Positions 39,401 to 49,355 of a DNA stretch of 64,000 nucleotides are shown here, piece after piece (position 1 is the stretch's first letter; the number at the start of each line of letters is the position of its first letter). The position numbers and the translations under genes were made by a program. The stretch covers positions 207,499 through 271,498 of the forward strand of contig JAQMWT010000047.1 of NCBI GenBank assembly GCA_029834535.1, written 5' to 3'. The DNA comes from Chrysophaeum taylorii. Lineage: Eukaryota > Sar > Pelagophyceae > Pelagomonadales > Pelagomonadaceae. The notes beneath the pieces are model-generated. The model saw only the letters and a list, made by a program, of their open reading frames with translations. It had not been told where the DNA came from and did not search any database.

Positions 39401-40921
39401 TCAGTCATCAGACGGCACGATTTCGCAACATGGCGCCGCCGCCGCCGCCGCCAGCTCCTCGACGATGATATTAACATCAGGACGCGCATAAATAAACCTC
39501 AGAGCAGCCAAGCTTAACGACGACGACGACGACGACGACGATGTGAAAAAAAAACACGCTCCTCGTCCTTCGAGGTTACACTTGTGCACGCAAGCCGCCG
39601 CGGAAAGAGAAGCACGCAATCCCGCCCGCGCGTCGTCGAAAAGAAGGAGTACCAACAACAACAACAACAACAATACATGAGACGGCGAGTGGATGGATGC
39701 ATTTTCCCCTCGGGCGGGGGGATTCCGAGATCGATCTTCGACGAATATTGTATTCTGTTCGATAGACCCCACCTCCTCCTCGTCATGAAGCGGCGGGGTC
39801 TTTACGCTCGAAATGGACGAGGCACCTGGTGAGGCGGCGCTTATCAGCAGAGAAAAAACAACTAGAAGAGACACGGACTCGAGGTGCGGGGTTCGCGGGA
39901 AGGCGTCGAGGACGGCGAAGGAGCGTATTTGGTGTGTCTCCGCGAGGAAATCAAGGTCGGTCTGAAGGGCCGCGGGATTGCAGGAGACGTAGAGAACGTT
40001 GTCGTAGTGGCGGAGGATGCGGCGGGTTTTAGGGTCGAGGCCGCGACGGGGGGGGTCGACGAGAAGAGCGTCAAACAAATTTTTTATTTTCGCTCCAAGT
40101 CTAGCGCAGTACTTGGAGGCGTCGCTCGCCAGGACGGTCGCGTTGGTCACCCCGTTGCGGTCGAGGTTACGACGCGCGGCGGCGACGAGGGTCGCGTCGA
40201 CCTCGACGGCGACGACGGTCCGGCACAAGGCCGCGAGGGTTACGGTATGGTTCGCCGCGCCGCAGTAGAGCTCGAGAAGATCGCACTCGCCGATATCCCG
40301 GAGGCGCGCGCACAACCACTCGAGGGAGCGTTCGTTGGCGCGGGCGTTGGGGTGGCAGAAGGAACCCTCCGGAAACTCGAGGACGAAAGTCCTGTCGTCG
40401 ACGAACAGCTTTTCCAAGGTCGACGACCGATCGCACGCGAGCGTGAGACCCTTGGAGCGGCCGACGCAGTGGATTTCCGGCAGCAACGTTCTCGCGGCAT
40501 CAAGCCACGCGGCCTCGTCGAAGGGCGACGCGTATACGAGCGACACCAATATCGGGAAATCGAGGCTGCGCGGCGCGTGGAAGTGGACGGCGCGAAGTCC
40601 TAGGGAGAGGTTTTCGAAGGTTCGGAGGATCCTCGGCATCGCCGCGTTGATGCGGGGCGATGCGAGCTCGAAGCTGTCGACCCGTCTCTCGCCGACGCGG
40701 TAGTGCAACTCTGCGCCGGAACCTCCCACCGAGAACCGGCACCGCTGCCGGTACTGCGTCTCCTCCTCCGCCAACATGACCTCGGCCTCGAACCCGGAAG
40801 AAAAGGCCTCGAGGACGACGTCGATCTTGTTGCTGGACACAGTCGTCGTCGTCGTCGTCGTCGTCGACGTCCTCCTCGCCGAAAAGGAAGAAGCCAGGAC
40901 GCCCCCCCCATAGCGTCCCAT
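39401..40921 (-). CDS. TrmA-type tRNA (uracil-5-)-methyltransferase
   Basis: 506 codons as read; residues ~40-354 align along the whole of bacterial TrmA. Landmarks: 'YRQRCRFSVGGSGAELHYR' (57-75), 'RRVDSFELASPRIN' (79-92), 'LLELYCGAANHTVTLA' (215-230; SAM-binding motif I), 'LLVDPPRRGLDPKT' (286-299), 'VLYVSCNPAALQTDL' (309-323) with nucleophile C314, and 'RTPHLESVSLLV' (343-354) with catalytic E348. The family makes m5U54 in the T-loop of tRNA. A bacterial-type enzyme suggests an organelle or a gene of bacterial origin. The last ~150 codons are low-complexity (poly-Leu, poly-Ser, poly-Ala) and are not part of the family, so the real end may lie near 39850 or after an unseen intron. The start codon lies 51 bp from ClpB. 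Confidence 0.85.
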   Translation of the reverse strand: MGRYGGGVLASSFSARRTSTTTTTTTTVSSNKIDVVLEAFSSGFEAEVMLAEEETQYRQRCRFSVGGSGAELHYRVGERRVDSFELASPRINAAMPRILRTFENLSLGLRAVHFHAPRSLDFPILVSLVYASPFDEAAWLDAARTLLPEIHCVGRSKGLTLACDRSSTLEKLFVDDRTFVLEFPEGSFCHPNARANERSLEWLCARLRDIGECDLLELYCGAANHTVTLAALCRTVVAVEVDATLVAAARRNLDRNGVTNATVLASDASKYCARLGAKIKNLFDALLVDPPRRGLDPKTRRILRHYDNVLYVSCNPAALQTDLDFLAETHQIRSFAVLDAFPRTPHLESVSLLVVFSLLISAASPGASSISSVKTPPLHDEEEVGSIEQNTIFVEDRSRNPPARGENASIHSPSHVLLLLLLLVLLLFDDARAGLRASLSAAACVHKCNLEGRGACFFFTSSSSSSSSLSLAALRFIYARPDVNIIVEELAAAAAAPCCEIVPSDD

Positions 40922-40972
40922 CCCTTCCTTTCTTTGTTCTCAACGGCAGTCGAAGGTTCGTCGTCGACAAGA
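40922..40972. promoter_or_regulatory. 51-bp shared promoter of the TrmA-type gene and ClpB
   Basis: Interval between the two divergent start codons. Pyrimidine-rich on the TrmA side ('cccttcctttctttgttctc'). It must contain both transcription starts unless they lie inside the neighbouring coding sequences. Confidence 0.5.
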
Positions 40973-43915
40973 ATGATGATGATGTTGATGGGGGTAGCGA
41001 GCGGGTTCGTGCCGGCGGCGCCTACGACGTACTCCGGTCGGCGCGTGGTTGTGAAGGCGGCTACGGCGACCCCCGGGGCGATCACGCCCGAGGCGTTCAC
41101 CGAGAAAGCGTGGGAGGGGCTGCAGGGAAGTGCGGCGAACGCGATGCGCCGCGGCGGAACGGTCGTCGAAGCCGAGGACCTCGTGAAGGCGTTGCTGCTC
41201 CAGGGTCCGGACGGACTGCTGAAGCGGAGCCTCAATTTGTGCGAACCGACGGCGGACGCGGCTCTCCTGGAGCGATTATGCGACGAGAAGCTTTCGAGAG
41301 GACCTCGGGTCACGAGCGGCGGCCAGAATCCCGCGTTCGGGGCGGCCGCGCAGCGCGCCGTCCAGAGGGCGATGGAGCTGTCGTCGAACGCGGGGGACGA
41401 TTACACGAGCGTTGAGTTTCTGGGACTCGCGTTGTGCGAGGGAGCGGGAGATTTGTTCGAGCGCGCGGGCGCCGGGAAAGAGACGTTGGAGAAGGCCGTC
41501 GACAAGCTGCGCGGCGGGAAAAAGGTGACGAGCCGGACCCCCGAGTCGACGCTCGAGGCTCTGGAGAGGTACGGGCGCGACCTGACGGCGGCAGCGCGCG
41601 AGGGCAAGCTCGACCCCGTGATCGGTCGCGACGAAGAAATTCGACGGGCAATCCAGATCCTCTCGCGCCGCACGAAGAATAACCCTATCCTCGTGGGGGA
41701 GGCCGGGGTCGGGAAGACGGCCATCGCCGAGGCCCTGGCGCAGCGCGTCGCGGCCGGCGACGTGCCCGAGGCCCTCAAGGGTCGGACGCTCGTGTCGTTA
41801 GACATGGGCGCGCTGGTCGCCGGCGCCAAGTACCGAGGCGAATTCGAGGAACGGCTCAAGGCCGTGCTCGAGGAGGTCCAGGAGGCCGCGGGGAATATTA
41901 TCCTGTTCATCGACGAGGTCCACACTGTTGTGGGGGCCGGCGGGGGCGGCGCGATGGACGCGGCCAATCTCCTCAAACCCGCGCTCGCGCGCGGCGAATT
42001 GAGGTGCGTCGGCGCGACGACGCTCGCCGAGTACAAGAAGCACGTCGAGTCCGACAAGGCCCTCGAGCGGCGGTTCCAGCGGGTGATGGTGACCGAGCCG
42101 AGCGTCGAGGCGACGGTCTCGATATTGCGCGGTCTCAAGCAGCGCTACGAGAGCCACCACCGCGTCCGCATCCTCGACTCGGCTCTGGTCGCGGCCGCGC
42201 GCCTCACCGACCGGTACGTCGGCGGTCGATTCCTCCCCGACAAGGCGATCGACGTCGTCGACGAGGCCGCGGCCAAGCTCAACAACGAGGTGACCTCCAG
42301 GCCCGCCGAGCTCGACGCGGCGGAACGGGCGATCGTCCAGCTGGAGATGGAACGGTTCTCGTTGACGTCCGAGCAACGTCGCGGCGAAGAAACCGCCGCG
42401 ACCGCCGAGTCGGCGGCGACGCGCGCCGAGCGCGCCGAGCGCGTCGCCGCCATCGACGAGGAGCTCGCGAAGCGCCGCGAGGACCAGCAGCGCCTCACGA
42501 GGGCCTGGGAGTCCCAGCGGTACGCTGTGAACGATCTCTCGGAGCTCAAGGACGAGATCGCGCGCCTCGAGAAGCAAATCCGCGACGCCGAAGGCGGCTA
42601 CGACTTCGAGCGCGCCTCGGACATCCGGTACACGACACTTCCGGAGGCGCAGCAAAAGCTCGCTCAGGCCGAGCTCGACCTCGAACAGGGAGCTTCGATG
42701 GTCCGCGATACGGTAACCCCCGACGACGTCGCCGAAGTCGTCGCCTCGTGGACGGGAATCGCGGCCGCGCGCCTCGCGGATGCCGAGCGCGTTAAGCTCC
42801 GCGACCTCGAGACCCTGCTCTCCAAGCGCGTCGTCGGCCAGCCCGACGCCGTCGCCCTCGTCTCCGACGCCGTGCGCCGGTCTAAGGCTGGCCTCGGCGA
42901 TCCGACGAGACCAGTGGCTGCCTTCGCGTTCCTAGGGCCTACGGGCGTCGGGAAGACCGAGCTGGCCAAGGCCCTCGCCGCCGAGGTCTTTGACGACGCG
43001 AACGCCCTCGTCCGCATCGACATGTCCGAGTACGGCGAGAAGTTCTCGGTCTCGCGGCTCCTCGGGGCCCCGCCCGGCTACGTCGGCTACGAGTCGGGAG
43101 GACAGCTCACGGAAGCCGTGCGCCGGAAACCCTACTGTGTCCTCTTGTTCGACGAAATGGAAAAGTCGCACCCCGACGTCTTCGACGTGTTTCTCCAACT
43201 CCTCGACGACGGCCGCCTCACCGACGGCCAGGGAGAAACGGTCAGCTTCCGCGACGCGATCGTCCTCTTCACCTCGAACGTCGGCTCCCAGCTTATTTTG
43301 GACAGCGTCGAGGACTTCGCCAGGGCCGAGCGGAGCGACGAGACCGAGGCCCAAGTCGCCCTCGCGGAAGTCAAGCGCAAGGCGATCGACGCCATGCGCG
43401 CCAAGTTCCGTCCCGAGTTCATTAACCGCCTCGACGAAATCGTCGTCTTCGAGCCCCTCCGCCGGTCGACGCTCCGGGCGATCGCGCGCCTCGAGCTCGA
43501 CAAGGTCGCCGCCCGCGTCCGCACGGCCCACCAGGTCGAACTCCAAGTCTCCGACCGCACCCTCGACCACATCGCCACCGTCGGCTTCGACGCTGCTTTT
43601 GGCGCGAGACCCCTCAAGCGCGCCGTCCAGCGCGCCATCGAGACCCCCCTCGCAAACGCCGTCCTCAACGGCGACTTTTCCCCCGGCGCCGTCGCGCGTT
43701 TCGACGTCGAGAACGAACGACTCCACCTCACTGTCGTCCCGCGACACGACGATCCTCCACTTGTTGGCGGCGAGCATCAACAACCCCCCGCTGCTGCTGC
43801 TGCGGCTGCTGCTGCTGCTGCTGCTGCGCCGCGAGAATCAGAAACAGAAGCAGAATCGAAGTCAGAAGCAGAATCACCCCCCCCGCAGCCAGTCCAAGCC
43901 AGTGCCTCCTCCTAG
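40973..43915 (+). CDS. clpB: ClpB-type disaggregase (Hsp100), plastid-targeted
   Basis: 980 residues, single exon. The chosen ATG gives a hydrophobic signal ending Gly-Val-Ala-Ser-Gly-Phe-Val-Pro, very like the 'ASAFAP' motif of proteins entering complex plastids; the open frame upstream has no such signal. Domains: Clp N-repeats (about 40-175), AAA+ module 1 with Walker A 'GEAGVGKT' (242-249), Walker B '[13 protein letters not shown]' and 'RRFQRVMV', a coiled-coil middle domain (about 450-570) that marks ClpB rather than ClpC, AAA+ module 2 with Walker A 'GPTGVGKT' (655-662), Walker B '[14 protein letters not shown]', and '[17 protein letters not shown]'. The tail adds a poly-Ala tract from a (GCT)n repeat and an acidic/Ser/Pro end not seen in bacterial ClpB. 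Role: ATP-driven rescue of aggregated proteins with Hsp70. Confidence 0.94.
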   Translation: MMMMLMGVASGFVPAAPTTYSGRRVVVKAATATPGAITPEAFTEKAWEGLQGSAANAMRRGGTVVEAEDLVKALLLQGPDGLLKRSLNLCEPTADAALLERLCDEKLSRGPRVTSGGQNPAFGAAAQRAVQRAMELSSNAGDDYTSVEFLGLALCEGAGDLFERAGAGKETLEKAVDKLRGGKKVTSRTPESTLEALERYGRDLTAAAREGKLDPVIGRDEEIRRAIQILSRRTKNNPILVGEAGVGKTAIAEALAQRVAAGDVPEALKGRTLVSLDMGALVAGAKYRGEFEERLKAVLEEVQEAAGNIILFIDEVHTVVGAGGGGAMDAANLLKPALARGELRCVGATTLAEYKKHVESDKALERRFQRVMVTEPSVEATVSILRGLKQRYESHHRVRILDSALVAAARLTDRYVGGRFLPDKAIDVVDEAAAKLNNEVTSRPAELDAAERAIVQLEMERFSLTSEQRRGEETAATAESAATRAERAERVAAIDEELAKRREDQQRLTRAWESQRYAVNDLSELKDEIARLEKQIRDAEGGYDFERASDIRYTTLPEAQQKLAQAELDLEQGASMVRDTVTPDDVAEVVASWTGIAAARLADAERVKLRDLETLLSKRVVGQPDAVALVSDAVRRSKAGLGDPTRPVAAFAFLGPTGVGKTELAKALAAEVFDDANALVRIDMSEYGEKFSVSRLLGAPPGYVGYESGGQLTEAVRRKPYCVLLFDEMEKSHPDVFDVFLQLLDDGRLTDGQGETVSFRDAIVLFTSNVGSQLILDSVEDFARAERSDETEAQVALAEVKRKAIDAMRAKFRPEFINRLDEIVVFEPLRRSTLRAIARLELDKVAARVRTAHQVELQVSDRTLDHIATVGFDAAFGARPLKRAVQRAIETPLANAVLNGDFSPGAVARFDVENERLHLTVVPRHDDPPLVGGEHQQPPAAAAAAAAAAAAAPRESETEAESKSEAESPPPQPVQASASS
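43790..43827. repeat. (GCT)n microsatellite coding poly-Ala in ClpB
   Basis: Slightly imperfect trinucleotide run near the 3' end of clpB, in the Ala frame. Confidence 0.8.
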
Positions 43916-44048
43916 GATCTACCACCGAGGGAGGTATTTATTACTTTATAATTCGTATACCCGTATAATGTGTATGTGTCGTGACCACAAAAAACTGCCA
44001 CTAGAAGTGGCGTCGATCGTCGTTGTCGTTGTTGTTGCACACATCCGC

Positions 44049-45821
44049 ATGCGGCGGCGGCGGCGGCGGCGGCGTAGCGCGGCGAGTTTTTGTTTCGTCG
44101 CTTCGGTCCTCGCCTACGTTGGCTTGTCCGTTCGTCTTTTTCTGATCGCTTCGCCGCGCGGCGGCGGCGGCGCTCTGGTCTCCGTGCAACGACTGATCCA
44201 CAACAACCTCGAGGAGGCAGATTTTTCGGGGTCCGTGGCGCACATAACCTTATCGGCGGCGCTCGAAGCGCTCGCGGCGATCATATTCCCCTCGAAGCAG
44301 CAGGGATCGGACCACGAAAGCCCTTCTTTGTATTACGCTCTTCGGAAGGAGAGACGAGCAGCAGATTTGGTTGCGACGAACGAGGCGAGTCCCGACGCCG
44401 CCGTTATTGATCCCGAGCCAATTACGGGCCTTACCAGCACCAAGGCAACAGGCGCCGTCCCTAACGAGAACGAGTCCGCCGTCCCCTCCGTCCGTATTCT
44501 CGAGAAGACGACAAGCGCGCCGCGCGATACGACGGCGAAAATGTGCGTGCGACACGACGGCGAGTTCGTCAAGCCGTTCCACGATCCGTTCACCGGTGGT
44601 CTCGACGAGCTGAATAATGTTTCGAGTAGTGTTTTTCCGGCAAACGGGAGCAGCGCCGAGGCACGGGGATACAAGTGCGTTAGCGGAGGTCCCGTCGGAA
44701 CGACGGTGTTGTGGGCTCGCGGGGGACTGGGGAACCAACTTCACTGCATGGCCGCGCTCCAGCGATTGGACCCAGAATGGATGGCCCTCGACCACACGCC
44801 GAGACCCTACCTGACCGACGAGTTCGCGCGCACGCGCATGATCCCCGAGGAAAAAGGGCGCGCGCCCAACGAAACGATTCGCCGTCGCGGCGGCGTCTCG
44901 CTTTTCCCGTTTATTGCCGCGGACCATCCCTCGACGCTGCCCGGCAACTGCTGGCGCGTCGCCGCGTTCGAGGGCGACGCGTGCGGGCCCGAGGAAGAGG
45001 CGCTCGTTCCACCGAATGAAACGCTGCGCGCGCGAACGATCGCCGCATTCGCCGCGCTGCCGATCGAGCCGCGCCTCAAGTTCGAGGCCAAGGTGTTCGT
45101 GTCGCAGCTCGTCAAATGGAACGCTTCAAAGAAACGACCGCTAATCGCCGTCCATACGCGCACGGGAAGCCTCCTCGTGGACGGCATGAAGCGGTGGAAC
45201 CTCGCGCAGCTCGAGGCGAGGCACGCCGGAACGACCGAATGGAATTACCGCGGCAAACCACCGCTTAACTTCGACACGACGCGCCTCGTCGTCGTCGTTT
45301 TAAACGAGAGCCGAAAGATGCGAGCTCGAACCGGCCTCGCGCCGGTGGTCCTCCTTGCGAGCGACAACCCCCTCGTCGCGCGGGTGCTCTCGTACCGACT
45401 GCGCGAGCGGACGCCGAACGAATGGGGTCGCCGCCATAGATTCGACGACGACGACGACGACGAGTTTCGCGTCGTCCTGACGCGACGATTATTCCGGGCA
45501 GGCTTGGAGAAGCTGGAAAACGATATGCTTGAGCTCCTGGCGATCTCGCACGCCGACCTCATCATCAAGGACAACTATTTGCGCGAGTCCACCTTTTCAG
45601 AGGCAGCTTGGTGGCTCGGTGGCGCTACCGCGAGACGAATATTCACGCCCAACAGCGAGCGCATCCTCTTGCTGCAGTGCCTCCGACACTCCACCGAATA
45701 CAATCGCCCGACCCATACTGCAATGATGCCCACACCTACTACTTCTTCTGCAGTGCCCCACCCATCCGCCCGCGAGAAACCCCGAGTTCCAACGGCCTCG
45801 TACCGGCGTCTAGCTAGCTAG
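44049..45821 (+). CDS. Fucosyltransferase-like type II membrane protein
   Basis: 590 residues from the ATG at 44049, which starts Met plus eight Arg followed by a signal anchor ('FCFVASVLAYVGLSVRLFL'). An in-frame ATG at 43968 would add 27 residues. A stem of ~180 variable residues precedes a catalytic-looking region with 'ARGGLGNQLHCMAAL' (GGLGNQ at 225-230), 'RPLIAVHTRTGSLL' (H369, R371), 'APVVLLASDNPLVARVLSY' and 'LLAISHADLIIKDNYLRES'. The G-G-L-G-N-Q and H-x-R motifs and the late S-D/D-x-x-I pattern resemble GDP-fucose-dependent enzymes (GT11/GT23/POFUT group). Exact specificity is unknown. A (GAC)n run encodes poly-Asp near 465. It follows clpB by 133 bp on the same strand. Confidence 0.62.
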   Translation: MRRRRRRRRSAASFCFVASVLAYVGLSVRLFLIASPRGGGGALVSVQRLIHNNLEEADFSGSVAHITLSAALEALAAIIFPSKQQGSDHESPSLYYALRKERRAADLVATNEASPDAAVIDPEPITGLTSTKATGAVPNENESAVPSVRILEKTTSAPRDTTAKMCVRHDGEFVKPFHDPFTGGLDELNNVSSSVFPANGSSAEARGYKCVSGGPVGTTVLWARGGLGNQLHCMAALQRLDPEWMALDHTPRPYLTDEFARTRMIPEEKGRAPNETIRRRGGVSLFPFIAADHPSTLPGNCWRVAAFEGDACGPEEEALVPPNETLRARTIAAFAALPIEPRLKFEAKVFVSQLVKWNASKKRPLIAVHTRTGSLLVDGMKRWNLAQLEARHAGTTEWNYRGKPPLNFDTTRLVVVVLNESRKMRARTGLAPVVLLASDNPLVARVLSYRLRERTPNEWGRRHRFDDDDDDEFRVVLTRRLFRAGLEKLENDMLELLAISHADLIIKDNYLRESTFSEAAWWLGGATARRIFTPNSERILLLQCLRHSTEYNRPTHTAMMPTPTTSSAVPHPSAREKPRVPTASYRRLAS

Positions 45822-46508
45822 GTCTAGCTAGCTAGCTAGCTAGCGGGTGATTATTCATACCGAAGCATGCAGCAACACCCCCCGTTGGTCTGTCTATAAT
45901 ATAAACTCGCTATTGACTAGTTTCCGACACACGATGCTTGGTGTCGTCACGTGATAATCACAACTTCGTGCAGTCTGCGTGCACCGACGACCAACCACTC
46001 ACTGCGTGTTCGTTCGTTCGTTCGTTCGTTCGTTCGTTCGTTCGTTCAGAGAGGCGCAATTCTTACTTACTTACTTACTTATTAATTCGGGGTGGTGCCG
46101 TCCGTGTTGTGTGATGGTACTGCGGCTATAGTGCTGGGCTCGAGCTGCCGATTGCGCGAGTCTTACGACAACAAAAACTACACGTGGTTAATGCGAGTAA
46201 TAACACGTACACGCCGCGCGGACGTCTATTGGCATACGTAGTCCTTGCTTCCTTCGCGGCCTTTGCTTGCGCTTCTCTCGCCGAGCTAGCACCCCCTTCT
46301 GTTGCGGACCTGACTGCGTCTGACTCTTCTTCTTCTTCTTCTTCGTCTTCTTCTTCTTCGATGTTTCTGAAGATGGATGATGATGATGAGAGGTCACTTC
46401 AAGAGACGCCGGTCGTCCTCGCTGTCGTTGTTGTCTTGGACGGGGTGGAGGGGCACAACGAGGGAGAGGGTGAACGATATGACACTTGTGGTACGAGGTG
46501 AATAGTAG
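45822..46508. other. Intergenic region with tetranucleotide microsatellites
   Basis: Holds (CTAG)n at 45810-45844 (overlapping the preceding stop codon), (TTCG)n at 46009-46047 and (TTAC)n at about 46064-46082. A + strand open stretch at 46184-46501 reads like a signal peptide plus poly-Ser but has no ATG and rests on a (TTC)n repeat, so I do not call it. Confidence 0.55.
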
Positions 46509-47042
46509 CTAGAGCGTATTTCCCTCTCCGCGTTCTTGGTCGGCGTCCTTCGAGACGGGCGTTCGCTGCATCTCAATACGCACCGGCCTGTCCTCGGCGA
46601 CATCATCATCCGGGGGTGGCGACGTGGGTGCTACCCCGAGGCCTTTTTGAGCGGCTAAGTTGGCTTCATAGTCGGATGCTATCGCGTCCATGTATGCAAC
46701 GGTTTCTGCGCCCAGGCTCCCTTGGTCGGGGTGGTTCAGAAACCAACAAAAGAAACGGACGGCGCTCTCTTCATCCGGCCATGAGAGGGGTATTTCGGGT
46801 GAGGGCGGTACGACGCCGGGGTCGTTTTGACCGCCTGCCTTGGCTTTAGCGTTGGCTTCTACAGCGGCGGCGTACGCAATGTCTTCTTCGGCGCGAGCTT
46901 GTTCGCTAACCTTGTCGAGCGCCTTAAATAGACCGGCGTAAGCCTCTGCTAGGTGCGATACATGCACTTTCTTTTTAAGATGTCCAAGCTTGCGCGTCGG
47001 CCCTCTCTTGATGAGTCGACCTCTCTTCATGGTTCGACCCAT
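46509..47042 (-). CDS. Hypothetical protein, 177 aa
   Basis: ATG at 47042, TAG at 46509-46511. The first 30 residues are strongly basic (Met-Gly-Arg-Thr..., 'RGPTRKLGHLKKKV'), followed by a helical Ala-rich part ('HLAEAYAGLFKALDKVSEQA'), a compact 'PDEESAVRFFCWFLNHPD' segment and an acidic Pro-rich tail. The composition is protein-like over the whole length. No family is recognised. It is the last gene before the tandem array and reads away from it. Confidence 0.5.
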   Translation of the reverse strand: MGRTMKRGRLIKRGPTRKLGHLKKKVHVSHLAEAYAGLFKALDKVSEQARAEEDIAYAAAVEANAKAKAGGQNDPGVVPPSPEIPLSWPDEESAVRFFCWFLNHPDQGSLGAETVAYMDAIASDYEANLAAQKGLGVAPTSPPPDDDVAEDRPVRIEMQRTPVSKDADQERGEGNTL

Positions 47043-47309
47043 GCTGCCGAACGTGTCTGGCTGCGAGGAATCTCCTCAAATTGTCACAACGTCCGTGTAT
47101 CCGGAGTTTTCGTTCAATGTACTAATACATACTGGTTTTGTATATACTGAAGAATTCTGCAGTGGAAGATTCGCCAAACGTTTCTAAACGTTTGTGTGGG
47201 GGGGGGGGGTAGCCGGGCTCTGACCCCACCACCTGACGTCAGTCACACGTTTAGGCGCATCTTCGAGAGAGCCTACTAGAGTGACGCGGATCTTGTGGCT
47301 ATAGTACAC
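47043..47309. other. Left flank of the tandem array
   Basis: Contains a direct pair 'aaacgttt' ('cgccaaacgtttctaaacgt') near 47172 and a long G-run near 47197-47208, just before similarity to the repeat unit begins. No gene recognised. Confidence 0.4.
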
Positions 47310-47496
47310 AGTTCGCGGGAAACGCGTTACGATTGCATCGCGGAGAGCGCCGCACGTGAGTGTCGCATAACCAAGCGGCGTCAGAGCGTTGAGTGCATCT
47401 TCTCTTCGCCAACGCTGTGTCTCGACCGTATCTCGGATGAGTCACGACTGCAAGAGGACGCTTGCCGTAAATCATTGCTGTTGCCTACTACACCAG

Positions 47497-48048
47497 ATTG
47501 GGCCGAGCCTTAAAATAAAACGGGGGATAAAGCTGCCAACAGACAAGATTATCATTACCCTCATACAGCTTCGTTGCGATTCCGTTGCGAGAAGATATGG
47601 AGTGTGCGTTTACGACTTGTTGGTGGAGGCGCAACCTCTTTTGTCAAATGCTCACACGTGACAGACAATAAGGAGCGCATCGTGTTACGTTAGTGTCAGA
47701 AAGAGCGTGTTGCAAGAAAGCGTGGAATTTACTTGCGATCGCGCCGCCCTCCCTGAGCGCAATGCGATTGACCACGCGGCGAGTTGTTTGCGGCCTTCCG
47801 AACCGCTGCACTTCGTCGTACGCCCGCGACACGAGATCGACCATATGAGTGCGCCCATCATTCGACGACGTTTCTGCTCCTGAATATTTTTTCGAGCCAT
47901 ATGCCTCTATGCCAAAGCAGTGGTGCTGGGCACGTATGGTGACTGATTTATTATTTATCTCGGAATCAGCCGAACCCCCACCGTCCACGCGACATCGAAC
48001 AATTATTTTCCCCTGTGCCAGAATCGCTCTGGCTCCGCACGGTTCATC
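47497..48048. other. Extra segment present only in array unit A
   Basis: Units B-D go straight from the 'cttgccgtaaatca' region to the 'tctcgaaatccgtctacgtc' region within about 60 bp; here they are about 550 bp apart. The segment holds a minus-strand open stretch (47644-47988) without ATG that reads protein-like ('VDLVSRAYDEVQRFGRP'). It is either an insertion in A or ancestral sequence lost before the other units multiplied. Confidence 0.6.
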
Positions 48049-48323
48049 GTGTCTCGAAATCCGTCTACGTCACTGAGCATTCTGATCGTCCACGCGCGGG
48101 GTCTGACTACCCCCCCCCCACACCCCCCCACGCATCCCTCCCAATCATCACATAATACGGGGGTAAGGTATCGTTTTCTCAAGAACGATGGAGAACGCTC
48201 TTCGAAATCGAAAGAGAGGACGATGGAGAAGAAGAGTCCTGAAGGATTTCGAAATCGAAGATATCACTTTGATAAGACCAAAGCGTCGCAGACGAACAAA
48301 AGGAAAACACCTATCACACCGAG

Positions 48324-48938
48324 ATGGAAGCACGAACCAACGATACGCTAGGGAGCGAAGAGATGTTGAAGGGGATGGAGCTCGTGCGTGAGTTCGAAGA
48401 GCGCCTCCGTGAATTGGAGGCAGCCGTCAGCGAGGACCCGGACGAGAAGGCGCGAGTCGATGCTATGCGAGAGCGCGTCCAGGGCCTGTACGCCAATCTC
48501 GAGGCCAAGAAAGACTCTTTGGTAGCGAATCGCGAGGAGACTGGCGCGCAGAAGGAAGATGCCGAAGACGACGCTAATGCGGAGACGACAGCCGAAGAGC
48601 GCGCCGACCCTGCGGCCAAGGTCAGGTTGCAAAAACTGGCCGAGCTCGAGGCCAAGGCGGCCGAGGCTCGCGAGGATCGCGAGGTTAAGACGCGGGAGCT
48701 CGCTGCCCTCGCGCGGGAGCACGCTCAAGCCGAGGCGAGCGCCCGCAAGGAACGCGAGAAGCGCCAGGCGGAGATCGACGAGCTCCTGCGCGTCGAGCGC
48801 AAGGCGATGATGGAACGCTGCGTCCTAGATTGCCCTGGCATCGTCGACACCCACCTTTTCCTGGCGCCTCGGCGCACCGTGGCCCTTCGTGCTTCGTCCA
48901 ACATTAACCGCCTGCCCTTGCTCGTCTGGGCCTTCTAA
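48324..48938 (+). CDS. Array coiled-coil protein, 204 aa (unit A)
   Basis: ATG to TAA. Residues ~15-165 are almost entirely charged and Ala-rich with heptad-like spacing ('LVREFEERLRELEAAVSEDP', 'KLAELEAKAAEAREDREVKT', 'ARKEREKRQAEIDELLRVER'), a long coiled coil. The last ~38 residues change character ('MERCVLDCPGIVDTHLFLAP') and end hydrophobic. No known domain. The same ORF is intact in units B and C with few substitutions, so this is the best candidate product of the repeat. Promoter and expression are unknown. Confidence 0.6.
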   Translation: MEARTNDTLGSEEMLKGMELVREFEERLRELEAAVSEDPDEKARVDAMRERVQGLYANLEAKKDSLVANREETGAQKEDAEDDANAETTAEERADPAAKVRLQKLAELEAKAAEAREDREVKTRELAALAREHAQAEASARKEREKRQAEIDELLRVERKAMMERCVLDCPGIVDTHLFLAPRRTVALRASSNINRLPLLVWAF

Positions 48939-49100
48939 GAGGGACGATCCTTTCGGCCCTTGCGCGCATGCATGAACAACCCTGAAACACCCCTGCCCCC
49001 AGTTCACCGCCTTTCGGTGTCAGTCTGCGCAGAAGGAGCACGCCACCCACCCCTTGCCCGTAATGATACTGTAGACTCTTCTGGTTGCTATATCTCTACC

Positions 49101-49355
49101 ATGGTACACACTAAATCTAATTACTTTGAACCGATGTCCGGGCGCGAAGGAAACATTTGGAATGAAAGATTCGGTTGGTTGAAATTGTCGACTGCGTATC
49201 GGTTGGGTTCTCGAACATCCGCAACCCTCGAAAATGCCAGATCACCACCATCTTGGGTTGACGAAATTCATGCGGGTCCTTTGAAATGGATGGCGCGTTC
49301 CATGCATCGCGGTGCCCTTGCGACAAGGCTGATTGAGGGGCACATTCGTCTGTAA
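49101..49355 (+). CDS. Array ORF of 84 codons (unit A)
   Basis: Begins Met-Val-His-Thr-Lys and ends at a TAA that overlaps a following ATG (TAAATG). It is open with the same start and stop in all four units (53418-53672, 56968-57222, 61292-61546). Differences between copies are mostly amino-acid-changing (for example Leu-Ser-Thr-Ala versus Trp-Ser-Thr-Pro), which argues against strong selection. No family recognised; coding status uncertain. Confidence 0.3.
   Translation: MVHTKSNYFEPMSGREGNIWNERFGWLKLSTAYRLGSRTSATLENARSPPSWVDEIHAGPLKWMARSMHRGALATRLIEGHIRL

Noticed and set aside
42990-44048. Open frame running from inside clpB into the fucosyltransferase-like gene
   Set aside because: The upstream part is the +1 frame of clpB (Ser/Pro/Arg-rich). 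The downstream gene has its own ATG and signal anchor at 44049.
46184-46501. Plus-strand 105-codon open stretch with signal-peptide-like start and poly-Ser
   Set aside because: There is no ATG at its beginning, and the poly-Ser comes from a (TTC)n microsatellite.
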